Assembly (NCBI GenBank): GCA_001557035.1
Contig: LSKJ01000442.1
Location: 1 to 27,756, forward strand
Source of the DNA: Rhodospirillaceae bacterium CCH5-H10
Lineage (GTDB): Bacteria; Pseudomonadota; Alphaproteobacteria; Reyranellales; Reyranellaceae
DNA: 27,756 nt
Direction of reading: 5' to 3'
The position numbers and the translations under genes are program-made. The notes beneath the pieces are model-generated. The model was not told where the DNA came from, ran no database searches, and saw only the letters and a list, made by a program, of their open reading frames with translations. Shown one piece after another: positions 8,253 to 16,601 of this stretch (position 1 is its first letter; each line of letters starts with the position of its first letter).

Positions 8253-9632
8253 TCAGCGCAGCAAAAGCCTGATGTCATTGAATGTTGCGATCAGCGCCAT
8301 GCCGATCACAAGTGCGAATCCGAGCTTCAGTCCCACCTCCTGTGCACGAAGGCTCAGCGGCTTTCCCCGCACGGCTTCATAGGCATACATGGCGAGATGG
8401 CCGCCATCTAGCATGGGCACCGGCAGCAAATTGAAGATGCCGAGGACCACGGACAACGCGATGACGAGATTGAGAATGCCCGCCCAGCCGGCGTAGGACG
8501 CCTCGCCCGCCGCCTTGGCGATGCGAATCGGCCCGCCCAGTTCATCCACAGGCCGCGTCGCGGTCAGGATCTGCCCCATGGACGTATAGAACATCGAGGT
8601 CATGCCCCACACGGCACGTACGCCGGCTCCCATGGCGCCGATCAAGCCGTGTTCCCGCAACTCGGTGACCGCCGCGGGACGCACGCGAAGACGCCCGACA
8701 ATCTGCTCCTTGCCGGCACAATCGACCGTCTTGTCGACGATCGGCGTAATGGTCGTCTCGCCGTAGCGCCCGTCGCGCTCGTACTTGACCTGCACGGCCT
8801 GGCCGCCGCTCTTGCCGATCAGTTCGGGAATGCGGGAGAAGTATTCGACGGGCTTGCCGTCGATCGCGACCAGAAGGTCACCGACCTTGAGCCCCGCCGC
8901 CTCCGCCGGGCTGTTCGCGGTGAAGCCACCGACCACGGGGCGGATGAACTGGTCGATCCCGAGGTCGCCGTAGCGCAGCGTGTTGTTGTAACGGTCGGTG
9001 CGCTCGCAATATTGCGGCTGGATCTCGCCCCGGATCAGCTGGTTGCCGCGGCGGTACTCGACCGCCATCGGCTTGGCCCAATAGAGGAACTGGGCCTCCT
9101 GGATGTCCTCGTAGCGGTTGATGCGCTTGTCCGCGAGGCGGACGATCTCATCCCCCGTTCGCAGCCCGGCCCTGGCCGCGGGGCCGTCGACCTGGACCGC
9201 AACCGTCGTGGGCGTATAGGGCTCGCCCGCGAAGAAGAACACGCCCGTCAGCAGCAGGAACGCGAAAAGGAGGTTGGCCACGGGCCCGCCCAGCACGACC
9301 GCGGCGCGCGCATAGAGCGGCTGGCTGAAGAAGGCACGCTTGCGCTCGCTCGGGGATAGCGGCTCGCCGCTCGGCGTGGCGCTGGTGGCATCATTGTCCC
9401 CCAGGAATTTCACATAGCCGCCCAGCGGGATGATCGAGATCTTCCAGCGTGTGCCGTTGCGGTCGGTCCAGCCGAAGATTTCCGGTCCGAAGCCGATCGA
9501 GAAGACCTCGGCGTGGATGCCGAACCGGCGTCCGACCCAGTAGTGGCCGTACTCGTGAACGAACACCAGGAGCGTCAGCACCAGAACGAAGTACGGCAGG
9601 TATGTCGTAAACAGGCTGACGATGCTTTGCAT
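8253..9632 (-). CDS. rseP: Site-2 intramembrane zinc protease RseP
   Basis: RseP is an intramembrane metalloprotease that cuts anti-sigma factors and remnant signal peptides within the inner membrane. The 459-residue protein begins with a transmembrane helix carrying the zinc motif HEYGH (His26, Glu27, His30). Two PDZ-like domains follow: one at VDGPAARAGLRTGDEIV and one at NSPAEAAGLKVGDLLVAIDG. The third metal ligand is Asp409 in the C-terminal helix motif PMLDGGHL. Its length with two PDZ domains resembles the E. coli protein of about 450 residues. It lies 30 bases after dxr and upstream of bamA, the conserved order linking envelope stress control to outer-membrane assembly. Whether an RseA-like partner exists is not visible here. 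Confidence 0.95.
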   Translation of the reverse strand: MQSIVSLFTTYLPYFVLVLTLLVFVHEYGHYWVGRRFGIHAEVFSIGFGPEIFGWTDRNGTRWKISIIPLGGYVKFLGDNDATSATPSGEPLSPSERKRAFFSQPLYARAAVVLGGPVANLLFAFLLLTGVFFFAGEPYTPTTVAVQVDGPAARAGLRTGDEIVRLADKRINRYEDIQEAQFLYWAKPMAVEYRRGNQLIRGEIQPQYCERTDRYNNTLRYGDLGIDQFIRPVVGGFTANSPAEAAGLKVGDLLVAIDGKPVEYFSRIPELIGKSGGQAVQVKYERDGRYGETTITPIVDKTVDCAGKEQIVGRLRVRPAAVTELREHGLIGAMGAGVRAVWGMTSMFYTSMGQILTATRPVDELGGPIRIAKAAGEASYAGWAGILNLVIALSVVLGIFNLLPVPMLDGGHLAMYAYEAVRGKPLSLRAQEVGLKLGFALVIGMALIATFNDIRLLLR

Positions 9633-9662
9633 GCCCTACTCGACCATTTAACTCGTTTTACT

Positions 9663-10865
9663 TCAATAACTTAGGGCTTTGGCCCGGCAGAAATCCTCAG
9701 CTCGCCTGCGCGCTTCCAGGTCGGCTGCCTGGACTTGCTGGAGAGCGTCCACCGTAGCCGAAATTCCGTTCCAGCCCGCCATCACATCCTCGACGATCCG
9801 CGCGATGTCGAGGAAGCTGATCCGGCGGGCCAGGAATGCCGCCACCGCCGCCTCGTTCGCCGCGTTCAAGACGATGGGTGCATAGCCACCCGTCACCAGA
9901 GCCTCGCGTGCCAACCGTAAGGACGGAAAGCGGCCGGAATCGGGCCGCTCGAAGGTGAGAGCCGGAATGCTCATGAAATCGATCTTGGCCGATGGGCCGT
10001 CCATGCGTGAGGGCCAACCCAGCGCATGGCTGATGGGTATGCGCATGTCGGCCGTCCCCAACTGGGCCAGCACGGAGCCATCGCGATACGACACCATCGA
10101 ATGGATGACCGATTGCGGATGCACGACGATGTCGACCTGGCTCTCCGGCAGGCCGAACAGGAGCTGGGCCTCGATCAGTTCGAGCCCCTTGTTCATCATC
10201 GTCGCCGAATCGATCGAGATCTTGTCGCCCATGTCCCAGTTGGGATGCGCCAGCGCCTGCTCGGGCGTGACGTCGGCCATGTCGGCCAGCGACCAGTTGC
10301 GGAACGGTCCGCCCGAAGCGGTCAGGATAAGCCGGTCGATCGCATGACGCTGCGTGGGCTCGAAGACCTGGAAGATCGCGTTGTGCTCGGAATCCACCGG
10401 CAGAAGGACGCCGCCCGAGTGCTCGATGGCGTCGAGCAGCAGGCGCCCTGCACAGACCAGCGCTTCCTTGTTGGCCAGCGCAACCATCGCGCCGCGGCGC
10501 GCCGCGACCAGGGTCGGAGCGAGACCCGCGAAGCCGACCACGGCCGCCATCACCCATTCGGCCGGCCGCGAAGCCGCCTCGACCACGGCATCGGGACCGG
10601 CGGCGACCTCGACCGCGGTGCCGGCCAGGGCTTCCTTGAGCGCGCGGTAGCGCCCGGGATCGGCCACGACGGCAAGACGCGCCCGGAGGCGCCTCGCCTG
10701 CTCGGCCAGCAGTTCGACCGAGGTGTTCGCAACCAGCGCTTCGACCCGATAGCGAGCGGGATCCCGCTCGATCAGATCGACCGTGCTCTGCCCCACCGAG
10801 CCGGTCGAACCGAGAATGGTGATCCCCCGAGGGCGCTCGGCGGAAGGCGCGACCCACCTGCTCAT
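9663..10865 (-). CDS. dxr: 1-deoxy-D-xylulose 5-phosphate reductoisomerase
   Basis: Dxr converts DXP to 2-C-methyl-D-erythritol 4-phosphate with NADPH, the committed step of the MEP isoprenoid pathway. With the start used here it is 400 residues, against about 398 in E. coli. The NADPH loop GSTGSVGQST lies near residues 19-28. ALANKEALV and the metal-binding LPVDSEHNAIFQ follow. LTASGGPFR and HPNWDMGDKISIDSATMMNKGLE are also present. The ATG at 10865 overlaps the cdsA stop as ATGA, pointing to translational coupling; a GTG four codons earlier (10877) is an alternative. Its product feeds UppS, encoded two genes upstream, through the isoprenoid precursors. Confidence 0.96.
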   Translation of the reverse strand: MSRWVAPSAERPRGITILGSTGSVGQSTVDLIERDPARYRVEALVANTSVELLAEQARRLRARLAVVADPGRYRALKEALAGTAVEVAAGPDAVVEAASRPAEWVMAAVVGFAGLAPTLVAARRGAMVALANKEALVCAGRLLLDAIEHSGGVLLPVDSEHNAIFQVFEPTQRHAIDRLILTASGGPFRNWSLADMADVTPEQALAHPNWDMGDKISIDSATMMNKGLELIEAQLLFGLPESQVDIVVHPQSVIHSMVSYRDGSVLAQLGTADMRIPISHALGWPSRMDGPSAKIDFMSIPALTFERPDSGRFPSLRLAREALVTGGYAPIVLNAANEAAVAAFLARRISFLDIARIVEDVMAGWNGISATVDALQQVQAADLEARRRAEDFCRAKALSY

Positions 10866-11569
10866 GTCCAGGGCCACGGCGTGCCCGCCAAAAGCCGTGC
10901 GATGGCAACGGCGACCAGGACGGCCATCAGCCCGTCGATTCGATCCAGCAATCCGCCATGCCCCGGGATCAGGCGACCGCTATCCTTCACCCCGGCGCGC
11001 CGCTTGGCAGCCGATTCGAGCAGGTCGCCCGCCTGCCCGACGACCGCGAGCGCCGCGCCGGCGATGGCGAGATGGACCGTTTCACCGAGCCCGAAGGCAT
11101 AACCCGTCGCGGCACTCGCCACAGCCGCCCAGGCCATGCCGCCGATCAGACCCGACCAGGTCTTTCCCGGGCTGAGACGAGGCGCAAGCCTGGCCCCGCC
11201 GGCGGTGCGCCCGACGAAATAGGCACCGATGTCGGTAGCCCAGATGCAGATCAGCACCCACAGGATGGTTTCGCGGCCGAACGCCGGCTGGTGTCGCAAC
11301 CACAGCAGAGCCAGCAGCGCGGCGAGCCCATAGGCCCATGCCAGCACGCGCAAAACCGGCGCGCCGCGGGTGAGTCGCGTCCATTCGAAGATCATGACCG
11401 GCGCCGCCAGCGCCGCGATCAGATCGATCCAGGGATAGCCGTACCAGACGGCCGCGAGCAGCACCGGGCCAAGCACGACCGCCGAGAGCGCCCGTACGAG
11501 CAGACCGGCGAAGCGCCCGCCGCGGGGCGCCGGGGCGTCAGCTTCCGACGCCGCCATACCGCCGCTCAC
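10862..11569 (-). CDS. cdsA: Phosphatidate cytidylyltransferase (CDP-diglyceride synthase)
   Basis: CdsA makes CDP-diacylglycerol from phosphatidic acid and CTP, the branch point for membrane phospholipids. The 235-residue inner-membrane protein has about six to eight hydrophobic segments. The family signature near the C-terminus is recognisable as SAAKRRAGVKDSGRLIPGHG followed by GLLDRIDG, with the Lys-Asp and Asp-Arg pairs expected at the active site. LSPGKTWSGLIGG, about 60 residues earlier, is also conserved. The start is taken as GTG at 11569 with GAGGAG ten bases upstream, giving a 32-base overlap with uppS; ATG at 11557 is an alternative. It is shorter than the E. coli protein (285 residues), which is common in alphaproteobacteria. 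Confidence 0.92.
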   Translation of the reverse strand: MSGGMAASEADAPAPRGGRFAGLLVRALSAVVLGPVLLAAVWYGYPWIDLIAALAAPVMIFEWTRLTRGAPVLRVLAWAYGLAALLALLWLRHQPAFGRETILWVLICIWATDIGAYFVGRTAGGARLAPRLSPGKTWSGLIGGMAWAAVASAATGYAFGLGETVHLAIAGAALAVVGQAGDLLESAAKRRAGVKDSGRLIPGHGGLLDRIDGLMAVLVAVAIARLLAGTPWPWT

Positions 11570-12278
11570 GCCGCCGGAACTCCTCGATGGCCCGTTCCAG
11601 GTGTTCCTTGCCGAAGTCCGGCCACAGCGTGTCGACGAAAACCAGCTCCGAGTAGGCGCATTGCCAGAGCAGGAAATTGCTGATCCTCTGCTCGCCGCTG
11701 GTCCGGATCAGGAGATCCGGATCCGGCACGCCCGCCGTCAGCAGCTCTCTCTCGAAGCTCTGCTGATCGATGTCGTCGACCGCGATCTCGCCTTTGGCGA
11801 CCCGCTGCGCGAGGCTGCGGGTCGCCCGCAGGATTTCGTCGCGCGCGCCGTAGTTGATGCAGATGTTGACGTCGATGCGCGCGTTGCCAGACGTCGTCTT
11901 TTCGGCATCGGCAATCTCCCGCACGATGTCGGCCGCCAGCCCGTCGCGGTTACCGATGACCCTCAGCCGCGCCCCGTTCTTGCGCAGCTCCTCGAGTTCG
12001 TTGCGCAGATAGTGGCGCAGGAGGCCCATCAGGTCGGCGACCTCGTCGGCGGGCCGAGTCCAGTTCTCCGTCGAGAAGGCAAAGAGTGTCAGCACGGGAA
12101 TGCCCAGTTCGCCGGCGCCGCGCACCACGCGCCGCACCGCATCGGCGCCGCGCCGATGTCCCGCAACGCGCGGCAGGCCACGTGCCTTCGCCCAACGTCC
12201 ATTGCCATCCATGATGATGGCGACGTGCTGGGGTCCCGAAACCTGATCGGGACTGGCGGGCAGCGGCGCGATGGACAT
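11538..12278 (-). CDS. uppS: Isoprenyl transferase (undecaprenyl diphosphate synthase)
   Basis: UppS condenses FPP with eight IPP units to give undecaprenyl diphosphate, the lipid carrier for peptidoglycan and other envelope sugars. The 246-residue cis-prenyltransferase has the catalytic Asp24 in MDGNGRWA, the LFAFSTENW block near residue 65, and the C-terminal LLIRTSGEQRISNFLLWQ signature that binds IPP. The ATG at 12276-12278 shares one base with the TGA of frr (TGATG), so translation is probably coupled. Length and motifs are all standard. Confidence 0.96.
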   Translation of the reverse strand: MSIAPLPASPDQVSGPQHVAIIMDGNGRWAKARGLPRVAGHRRGADAVRRVVRGAGELGIPVLTLFAFSTENWTRPADEVADLMGLLRHYLRNELEELRKNGARLRVIGNRDGLAADIVREIADAEKTTSGNARIDVNICINYGARDEILRATRSLAQRVAKGEIAVDDIDQQSFERELLTAGVPDPDLLIRTSGEQRISNFLLWQCAYSELVFVDTLWPDFGKEHLERAIEEFRRRERRYGGVGS

Positions 12279-12832
12279 CAGACCGTCTTGATCTCTTTTT
12301 CCTTGGTCGCCAGCACCTCGTCGACCTGCTTGACGTAGCGGTCAGTGAGCTTCTGCACCTCGTCAGACTTCTGGCGATGCTCGTCCTCCGAGATCTTGCG
12401 GTCCTTCTCGGCCTTCTTGAGCGCTTCCATGCCGTCGCGGCGGATATTGCGGACGGCCACCTTGCCCTGCTCGGCGTACTTGTGCGCGAGCTTGGCCAGT
12501 TCGTTGCGGCGCTCGGTCGTGAGTTCCGGGATCGGGATGCGGATCATCTGGCCGTCCGGCGACGGATTGAGACCGAGACCGGCTTCGCGGATCGCCTTGG
12601 CGGTCGGGGTCACGAGGCCCTTGTCCCAGACGCTGACCGTGAGGAGCCGCGGCTCCGGCGCGCTCACCGTGCCGACCTGGTTCAGCGGCATGCGCTGCCC
12701 GTAGGCTTCGACCATCACCGGGTCGAGCAGATTGACCGAAGCGCGGCCCGTCCGCAGGCCGCCGAATTCCTTCTTTAGTGCGTCCATCGCGCCATGCATG
12801 CGCTTCTCGAGCTCGTTGAGATCGGCAGACAT
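12278..12832 (-). CDS. frr: Ribosome recycling factor
   Basis: RRF splits post-termination ribosomes together with EF-G. The 184-residue protein matches the usual 185-residue length. It shows the long three-helix domain with [41 protein letters not shown], and [21 protein letters not shown] (written here only as landmark, residues about 98-118). The C-terminal helix is rich in Lys and Glu. The gene begins two bases after the pyrH stop and shares a base with the uppS start, so it is tightly packed within the operon. Confidence 0.97.
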   Translation of the reverse strand: MSADLNELEKRMHGAMDALKKEFGGLRTGRASVNLLDPVMVEAYGQRMPLNQVGTVSAPEPRLLTVSVWDKGLVTPTAKAIREAGLGLNPSPDGQMIRIPIPELTTERRNELAKLAHKYAEQGKVAVRNIRRDGMEALKKAEKDRKISEDEHRQKSDEVQKLTDRYVKQVDEVLATKEKEIKTV

Positions 12833-12834
12833 GT

Positions 12835-13560
12835 TCAGGCCTCGTCCTTGATGATCGTGAAGGTACCCTCGCCGCGCATCGTCTCGGCGAAGGCGCCGGG
12901 CTTGTGGATGTCGAAGACAATGATGGGGATGCGGTTCTCGCGCGCAAGCGAGATGGCGGAGGCGTCCATCACCTGCAGGTCGCGCGACAGCACTTCCATG
13001 TAGCCGAGCGAATCGTAGCGTTTGGCGTTCTTGTCCTTGCGTGGATCGGCCGAATAGACGCCGTCGACCTGCGTGCCTTTGAGCAGCGCGTTGACGCCCA
13101 TCTCCGCCGCACGCAGGGCCGCCGCGGTATCGGTGGTGAAGAACGGATTGCCGGTGCCGGCCGCGAAGATCACCACCCGGCCCTTCTCCATGTGCCGGGC
13201 GGCGCGGCGGCGGATATAGGGCTCGCAGACCGTTGTCATCGGAATGGCCGACTGCACGCGGGTCTGCAGGCCCACGCGCTCCAGCGCGCTTTGCATCGCG
13301 AGTGAATTGATGACGGTGGCCAGCATGCCCATGTAGTCGCCGCTGGCGCGGTCCATGCCGGAGGCCGCGGCGGAGACGCCGCGGAAGATGTTGCCGCCTC
13401 CGATCACCAGGCAGACCTGCACGCCCATGGCATGCACGGTCTTCACTTCCTGTGCGACCATGGCGACCATGTCGGGATCCAGGCCGTATTCCCGATTCCC
13501 CATCAGCCCCTCGCCAGAGAGCTTGAGAAGGACACGACGGTATTGGGGACCCGACGGCAT
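12835..13560 (-). CDS. pyrH: Uridylate kinase (UMP kinase)
   Basis: PyrH phosphorylates UMP to UDP, supplying all pyrimidine nucleotides. The 241-residue amino-acid-kinase-fold protein is the usual length. It opens with [13 protein letters not shown], followed by [10 protein letters not shown] near residue 54, and carries [20 protein letters not shown] and [13 protein letters not shown], typical of the hexameric bacterial enzyme. The start ATG is at 13560, preceded by a 70-base gap to tsf that contains a stable hairpin. The order rpsB-tsf-pyrH-frr is very widely conserved and supports the call. Confidence 0.97.
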   Translation of the reverse strand: MPSGPQYRRVLLKLSGEGLMGNREYGLDPDMVAMVAQEVKTVHAMGVQVCLVIGGGNIFRGVSAAASGMDRASGDYMGMLATVINSLAMQSALERVGLQTRVQSAIPMTTVCEPYIRRRAARHMEKGRVVIFAAGTGNPFFTTDTAAALRAAEMGVNALLKGTQVDGVYSADPRKDKNAKRYDSLGYMEVLSRDLQVMDASAISLARENRIPIIVFDIHKPGAFAETMRGEGTFTIIKDEA

Positions 13561-13589
13561 CAGATGTGCCTCTGACTACGTTTGTCTTG

Positions 13590-13616
13590 GGCGCGCGGAC
13601 AACAGGCCCGCGCGCC
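13590..13616 (-). other. Intercistronic hairpin between tsf and pyrH
   Basis: A perfect 9-bp G+C-rich stem, GGCGCGCGG at 13590-13598 and CCGCGCGCC at 13608-13616, encloses a nine-base loop. No T-tract follows on the minus strand. It probably separates or protects the abundant tsf message from the downstream pyrH segment rather than fully ending transcription; this role is inferred. Confidence 0.45.
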
Positions 13617-13630
13617 GGTCGTTTGTAATA

Positions 13631-14557
<927 letters not shown>

Positions 14558-14581
14558 GTCTTGCTCCGTTTGGTACAACAA

Positions 14582-14603
14582 GGGCCGGTCTTCCGACCGG
14601 CCC
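14582..14603 (-). terminator. Attenuator-like hairpin between rpsB and tsf
   Basis: A perfect 9-bp stem, GGGCCGGTC at 14582-14590 and GACCGGCCC at 14595-14603, reads on the minus strand with a GGAA (GNRA-type) loop, followed by the modest T-rich run TTGTTGT. A partial terminator between rpsB and tsf is known in other proteobacteria. The weak T-tract suggests partial read-through or an RNA-end stabiliser rather than full termination. Confidence 0.55.
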
Positions 14604-14632
14604 CGTCTATTTCTCTTCGGTGAGGGGCCGAA

Positions 14633-15418
14633 TTACTCGGCCGGGGTGGCCTCAGCCTGGGCCTCGGCCGCGGGAATTTCCTCCACGGGCTGTTCGCTCA
14701 GTTCGCCGATGTCACCACCAGCGGCGCCGATCTCGGCACGGATGCCATCGAGCACCGAGCCGGCCAGCAGGTCGCAATAGAGCGACACGGCACGGATCGC
14801 GTCGTCGTTGCCCGGGATCGGGAAATCGATGCCGTCCGGATCGGAGTTGCTGTCGACGATCGCAACGATCGGGATGCCGCGCTTGCGGGCTTCCAGGACG
14901 GCGATCGACTCCTTGTTGGTGTCGATGATGAACAGCATGTCGGGCGTCCCGCCCATTTCCTTGATGCCGCCCAGCGAGCGCTCGAGCTTCTCGCGCTCGC
15001 GCGTCAGGTCGAGCTGTTCCTTCTTGGTGAGGCCGACGACATCACCCTTCAGGCGCTCGTCGAGTTCGCGCAGGCGCTTGATCGACGCCGAGATCGTGTT
15101 CCAGTTCGTGATCATGCCGCCCAGCCAGCGGTGGTTCACGTAGTACTGGCCGCAGCGCTTGGCGGCGTCGGCGACGCGCTCGGCGGCCGCCGGCTTGGTG
15201 CCGACGAACAGCACGCGGCCGCCACTGGCGACGACGTCACGAACCTGCTTCAGCGCCTGTTCGAGCAGCGGCACGGTCTTAGTGAGATCGATGATATGGA
15301 CCCCGTTGCGCACCCCGAACAGGTACGGCTTCATCTTGGGGTTCCAGCGGCGCGTGTGATGGCCGAAGTGGACGCCGGCTTCCAGCAGCTGGCGCATCGT
15401 GAATGTCGGCATGGTCAT
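14633..15418 (-). CDS. rpsB: 30S ribosomal protein S2
   Basis: S2 binds late to the 30S head and recruits S1. The 261-residue protein begins [30 protein letters not shown] (landmarks [10 protein letters not shown] and [13 protein letters not shown]). It carries [33 protein letters not shown] and [16 protein letters not shown] blocks. A C-terminal tail rich in Glu, Ala and Pro extends beyond the core; such acidic tails are common in alphaproteobacterial S2. The start ATG at 15418 has AAGGAG at ideal spacing; the longer frame to 15511 is leader RNA. It is the first gene of the long envelope and translation operon. Confidence 0.97.
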   Translation of the reverse strand: MTMPTFTMRQLLEAGVHFGHHTRRWNPKMKPYLFGVRNGVHIIDLTKTVPLLEQALKQVRDVVASGGRVLFVGTKPAAAERVADAAKRCGQYYVNHRWLGGMITNWNTISASIKRLRELDERLKGDVVGLTKKEQLDLTREREKLERSLGGIKEMGGTPDMLFIIDTNKESIAVLEARKRGIPIVAIVDSNSDPDGIDFPIPGNDDAIRAVSLYCDLLAGSVLDGIRAEIGAAGGDIGELSEQPVEEIPAAEAQAEATPAE

Positions 15419-15455
15419 GCCGTTCTCCTTTTCCGGTTGAACCTCCGCGGGCGTC

Positions 15456-15472
15456 GTTCCCGGAATGGGAAC
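15456..15472 (-). promoter_or_regulatory. Stem-loop in the rpsB leader
   Basis: GTTCCC (15456-15461) and GGGAAC (15467-15472) form a perfect 6-bp hairpin about 38 bases before the rpsB start, within a leader of about 108 bases. S2 is known to regulate its own operon through leader RNA in other bacteria, so this may be part of a similar control site. The hairpin is seen; autoregulation is inferred. Confidence 0.35.
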
Positions 15473-15532
15473 ACCGGAGCGAGCGCCGGGATGTCTCCCC
15501 GTCGACCGCAAACCCGCGTGCGAAGTGGCGCG

Positions 15533-15561
15533 TTTCTAGTGGTTTGAGCCCGAAATTGCAA
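15533..15561 (-). promoter_or_regulatory. Putative promoter of the rpsB operon
   Basis: Reading the minus strand, TTGCAA (15561-15556) is followed after exactly 17 bases by TAGAAA (15538-15533). Each box matches four of six sigma70 consensus bases. Transcription would start near 15526, giving a leader of about 108 bases. The -35 box lies only about 20 bases after the stop codon of the DUF72 gene, with no terminator between, so read-through from dnaE is also possible. Confidence 0.5.
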
Positions 15562-15581
15562 GCGCCAATGAAATCAAGGCC

Positions 15582-16601
15582 TTAGGCGATCAGTTTGGCG
15601 ATTTCCTGCGCCAGTTTGAGGACCGAGAGCGGCGCGCTCCCCTCGGCCTTGTTGTTGGCCGTGATCCAGACCTTGCGGCCGCGCTTGCAGGCTGCGGCGG
15701 CCATCCGGGCCAGAGCCAGGCGCGTCTCTCCATCCTCGTCGACCAGCCTGTCGAACGGCTCGTAGCGCTGCTTGGCGGCCTGGTAGAGAAAACCCCGGTG
15801 CAGGTTCCAGCGGACCACCAGAGGGCCCGGCTCCTCGCCGTCCAGGGCTTTGAGGGCCGCTTCCTGCCGCTCGACCTCGGGCATCCGGTCATGCAGCCCG
15901 ACACAGTAGCGCACTCCCGCCCGGCCCAGCATGCGCATCAGGCGCGGGGTAAGCAGTTCCGGATTACGCAGCTCCAGCGCATAAAGTGGCACCTGTCCCC
16001 CCAATTCTCTGGGCAGGGCGGCAAAGAAGGCCTCCAGCCGCTCGATCAGCAGCGAGGAATCCTCGACCAGGCTGCGGGGCAGCGGCGACACCTGAAAGAC
16101 CAGGGGGCCTGCCTTGGCTTTCAACCCCTCCAGACAGGGCACGACGAATTCGCGTGTGGCGACGGCGGCATCGAGGAAGTGCGAATTGGGCACCTTCCCC
16201 CGCCCCTCCTCGTCACGAATCACGGCATCGCAGACAATGGCGGGGGCCTTCACGACGAAATTGAAATGCTCCGGCACCTGGCCGGCGTAACGGGCATAGT
16301 CGGCGGTCGAGATCGGCGCATAGAAGGTCCGGTCGAGGCTGACCGTCCGCAGCAGCGGGATTTCGGCATAGGCCGCCAACCCTTTGCGGCTCAGTGTCAC
16401 CTGGGGATGAACGCCGTCATAGACGAGGCCACGCCATCCCGGGAAGAACCACGAAGAGGTGCCGAGCCGGATGTCGACCGGCAGCAGCGGTGCCTCCAGC
16501 AGCGGCGAGTCGCGGGCGGCTTGGACGTTCCCGGCCCCGGCCGCTCGGCGCCTGGGTGGCGCAGCGGTCTCCGGTTCGAAGAGACCGGGCTGACGGCTCA
16601 A
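15582..16601 (-). CDS. DUF72 family protein (YecE-like)
   Basis: A 339-residue protein of the DUF72/YecE family, which has a TIM-barrel-like fold; its biochemical role is not established. Landmarks are IRLGTSSWFFPGWRG near the N-terminus, DRTFYAPIS, FNFVVKAP, LVFQVSP, YALELRNPEL, RYCVGLHDRMPEV, LVVRWNLHRGF and the C-terminal VWITANNKAEGSAPLSV, where Asn-Asn-Lys is typical. The start is judged to be TTG at 16601. It overlaps the dnaE stop as TTGA and has GAGG a few bases upstream, and it gives about 40 residues before the conserved domain. Open frame extends to 16997, but that part is antisense-phase dnaE sequence. Co-translation with dnaE hints at, but does not prove, a nucleic-acid role. Confidence 0.85.
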   Translation of the reverse strand: MSRQPGLFEPETAAPPRRRAAGAGNVQAARDSPLLEAPLLPVDIRLGTSSWFFPGWRGLVYDGVHPQVTLSRKGLAAYAEIPLLRTVSLDRTFYAPISTADYARYAGQVPEHFNFVVKAPAIVCDAVIRDEEGRGKVPNSHFLDAAVATREFVVPCLEGLKAKAGPLVFQVSPLPRSLVEDSSLLIERLEAFFAALPRELGGQVPLYALELRNPELLTPRLMRMLGRAGVRYCVGLHDRMPEVERQEAALKALDGEEPGPLVVRWNLHRGFLYQAAKQRYEPFDRLVDEDGETRLALARMAAAACKRGRKVWITANNKAEGSAPLSVLKLAQEIAKLIA

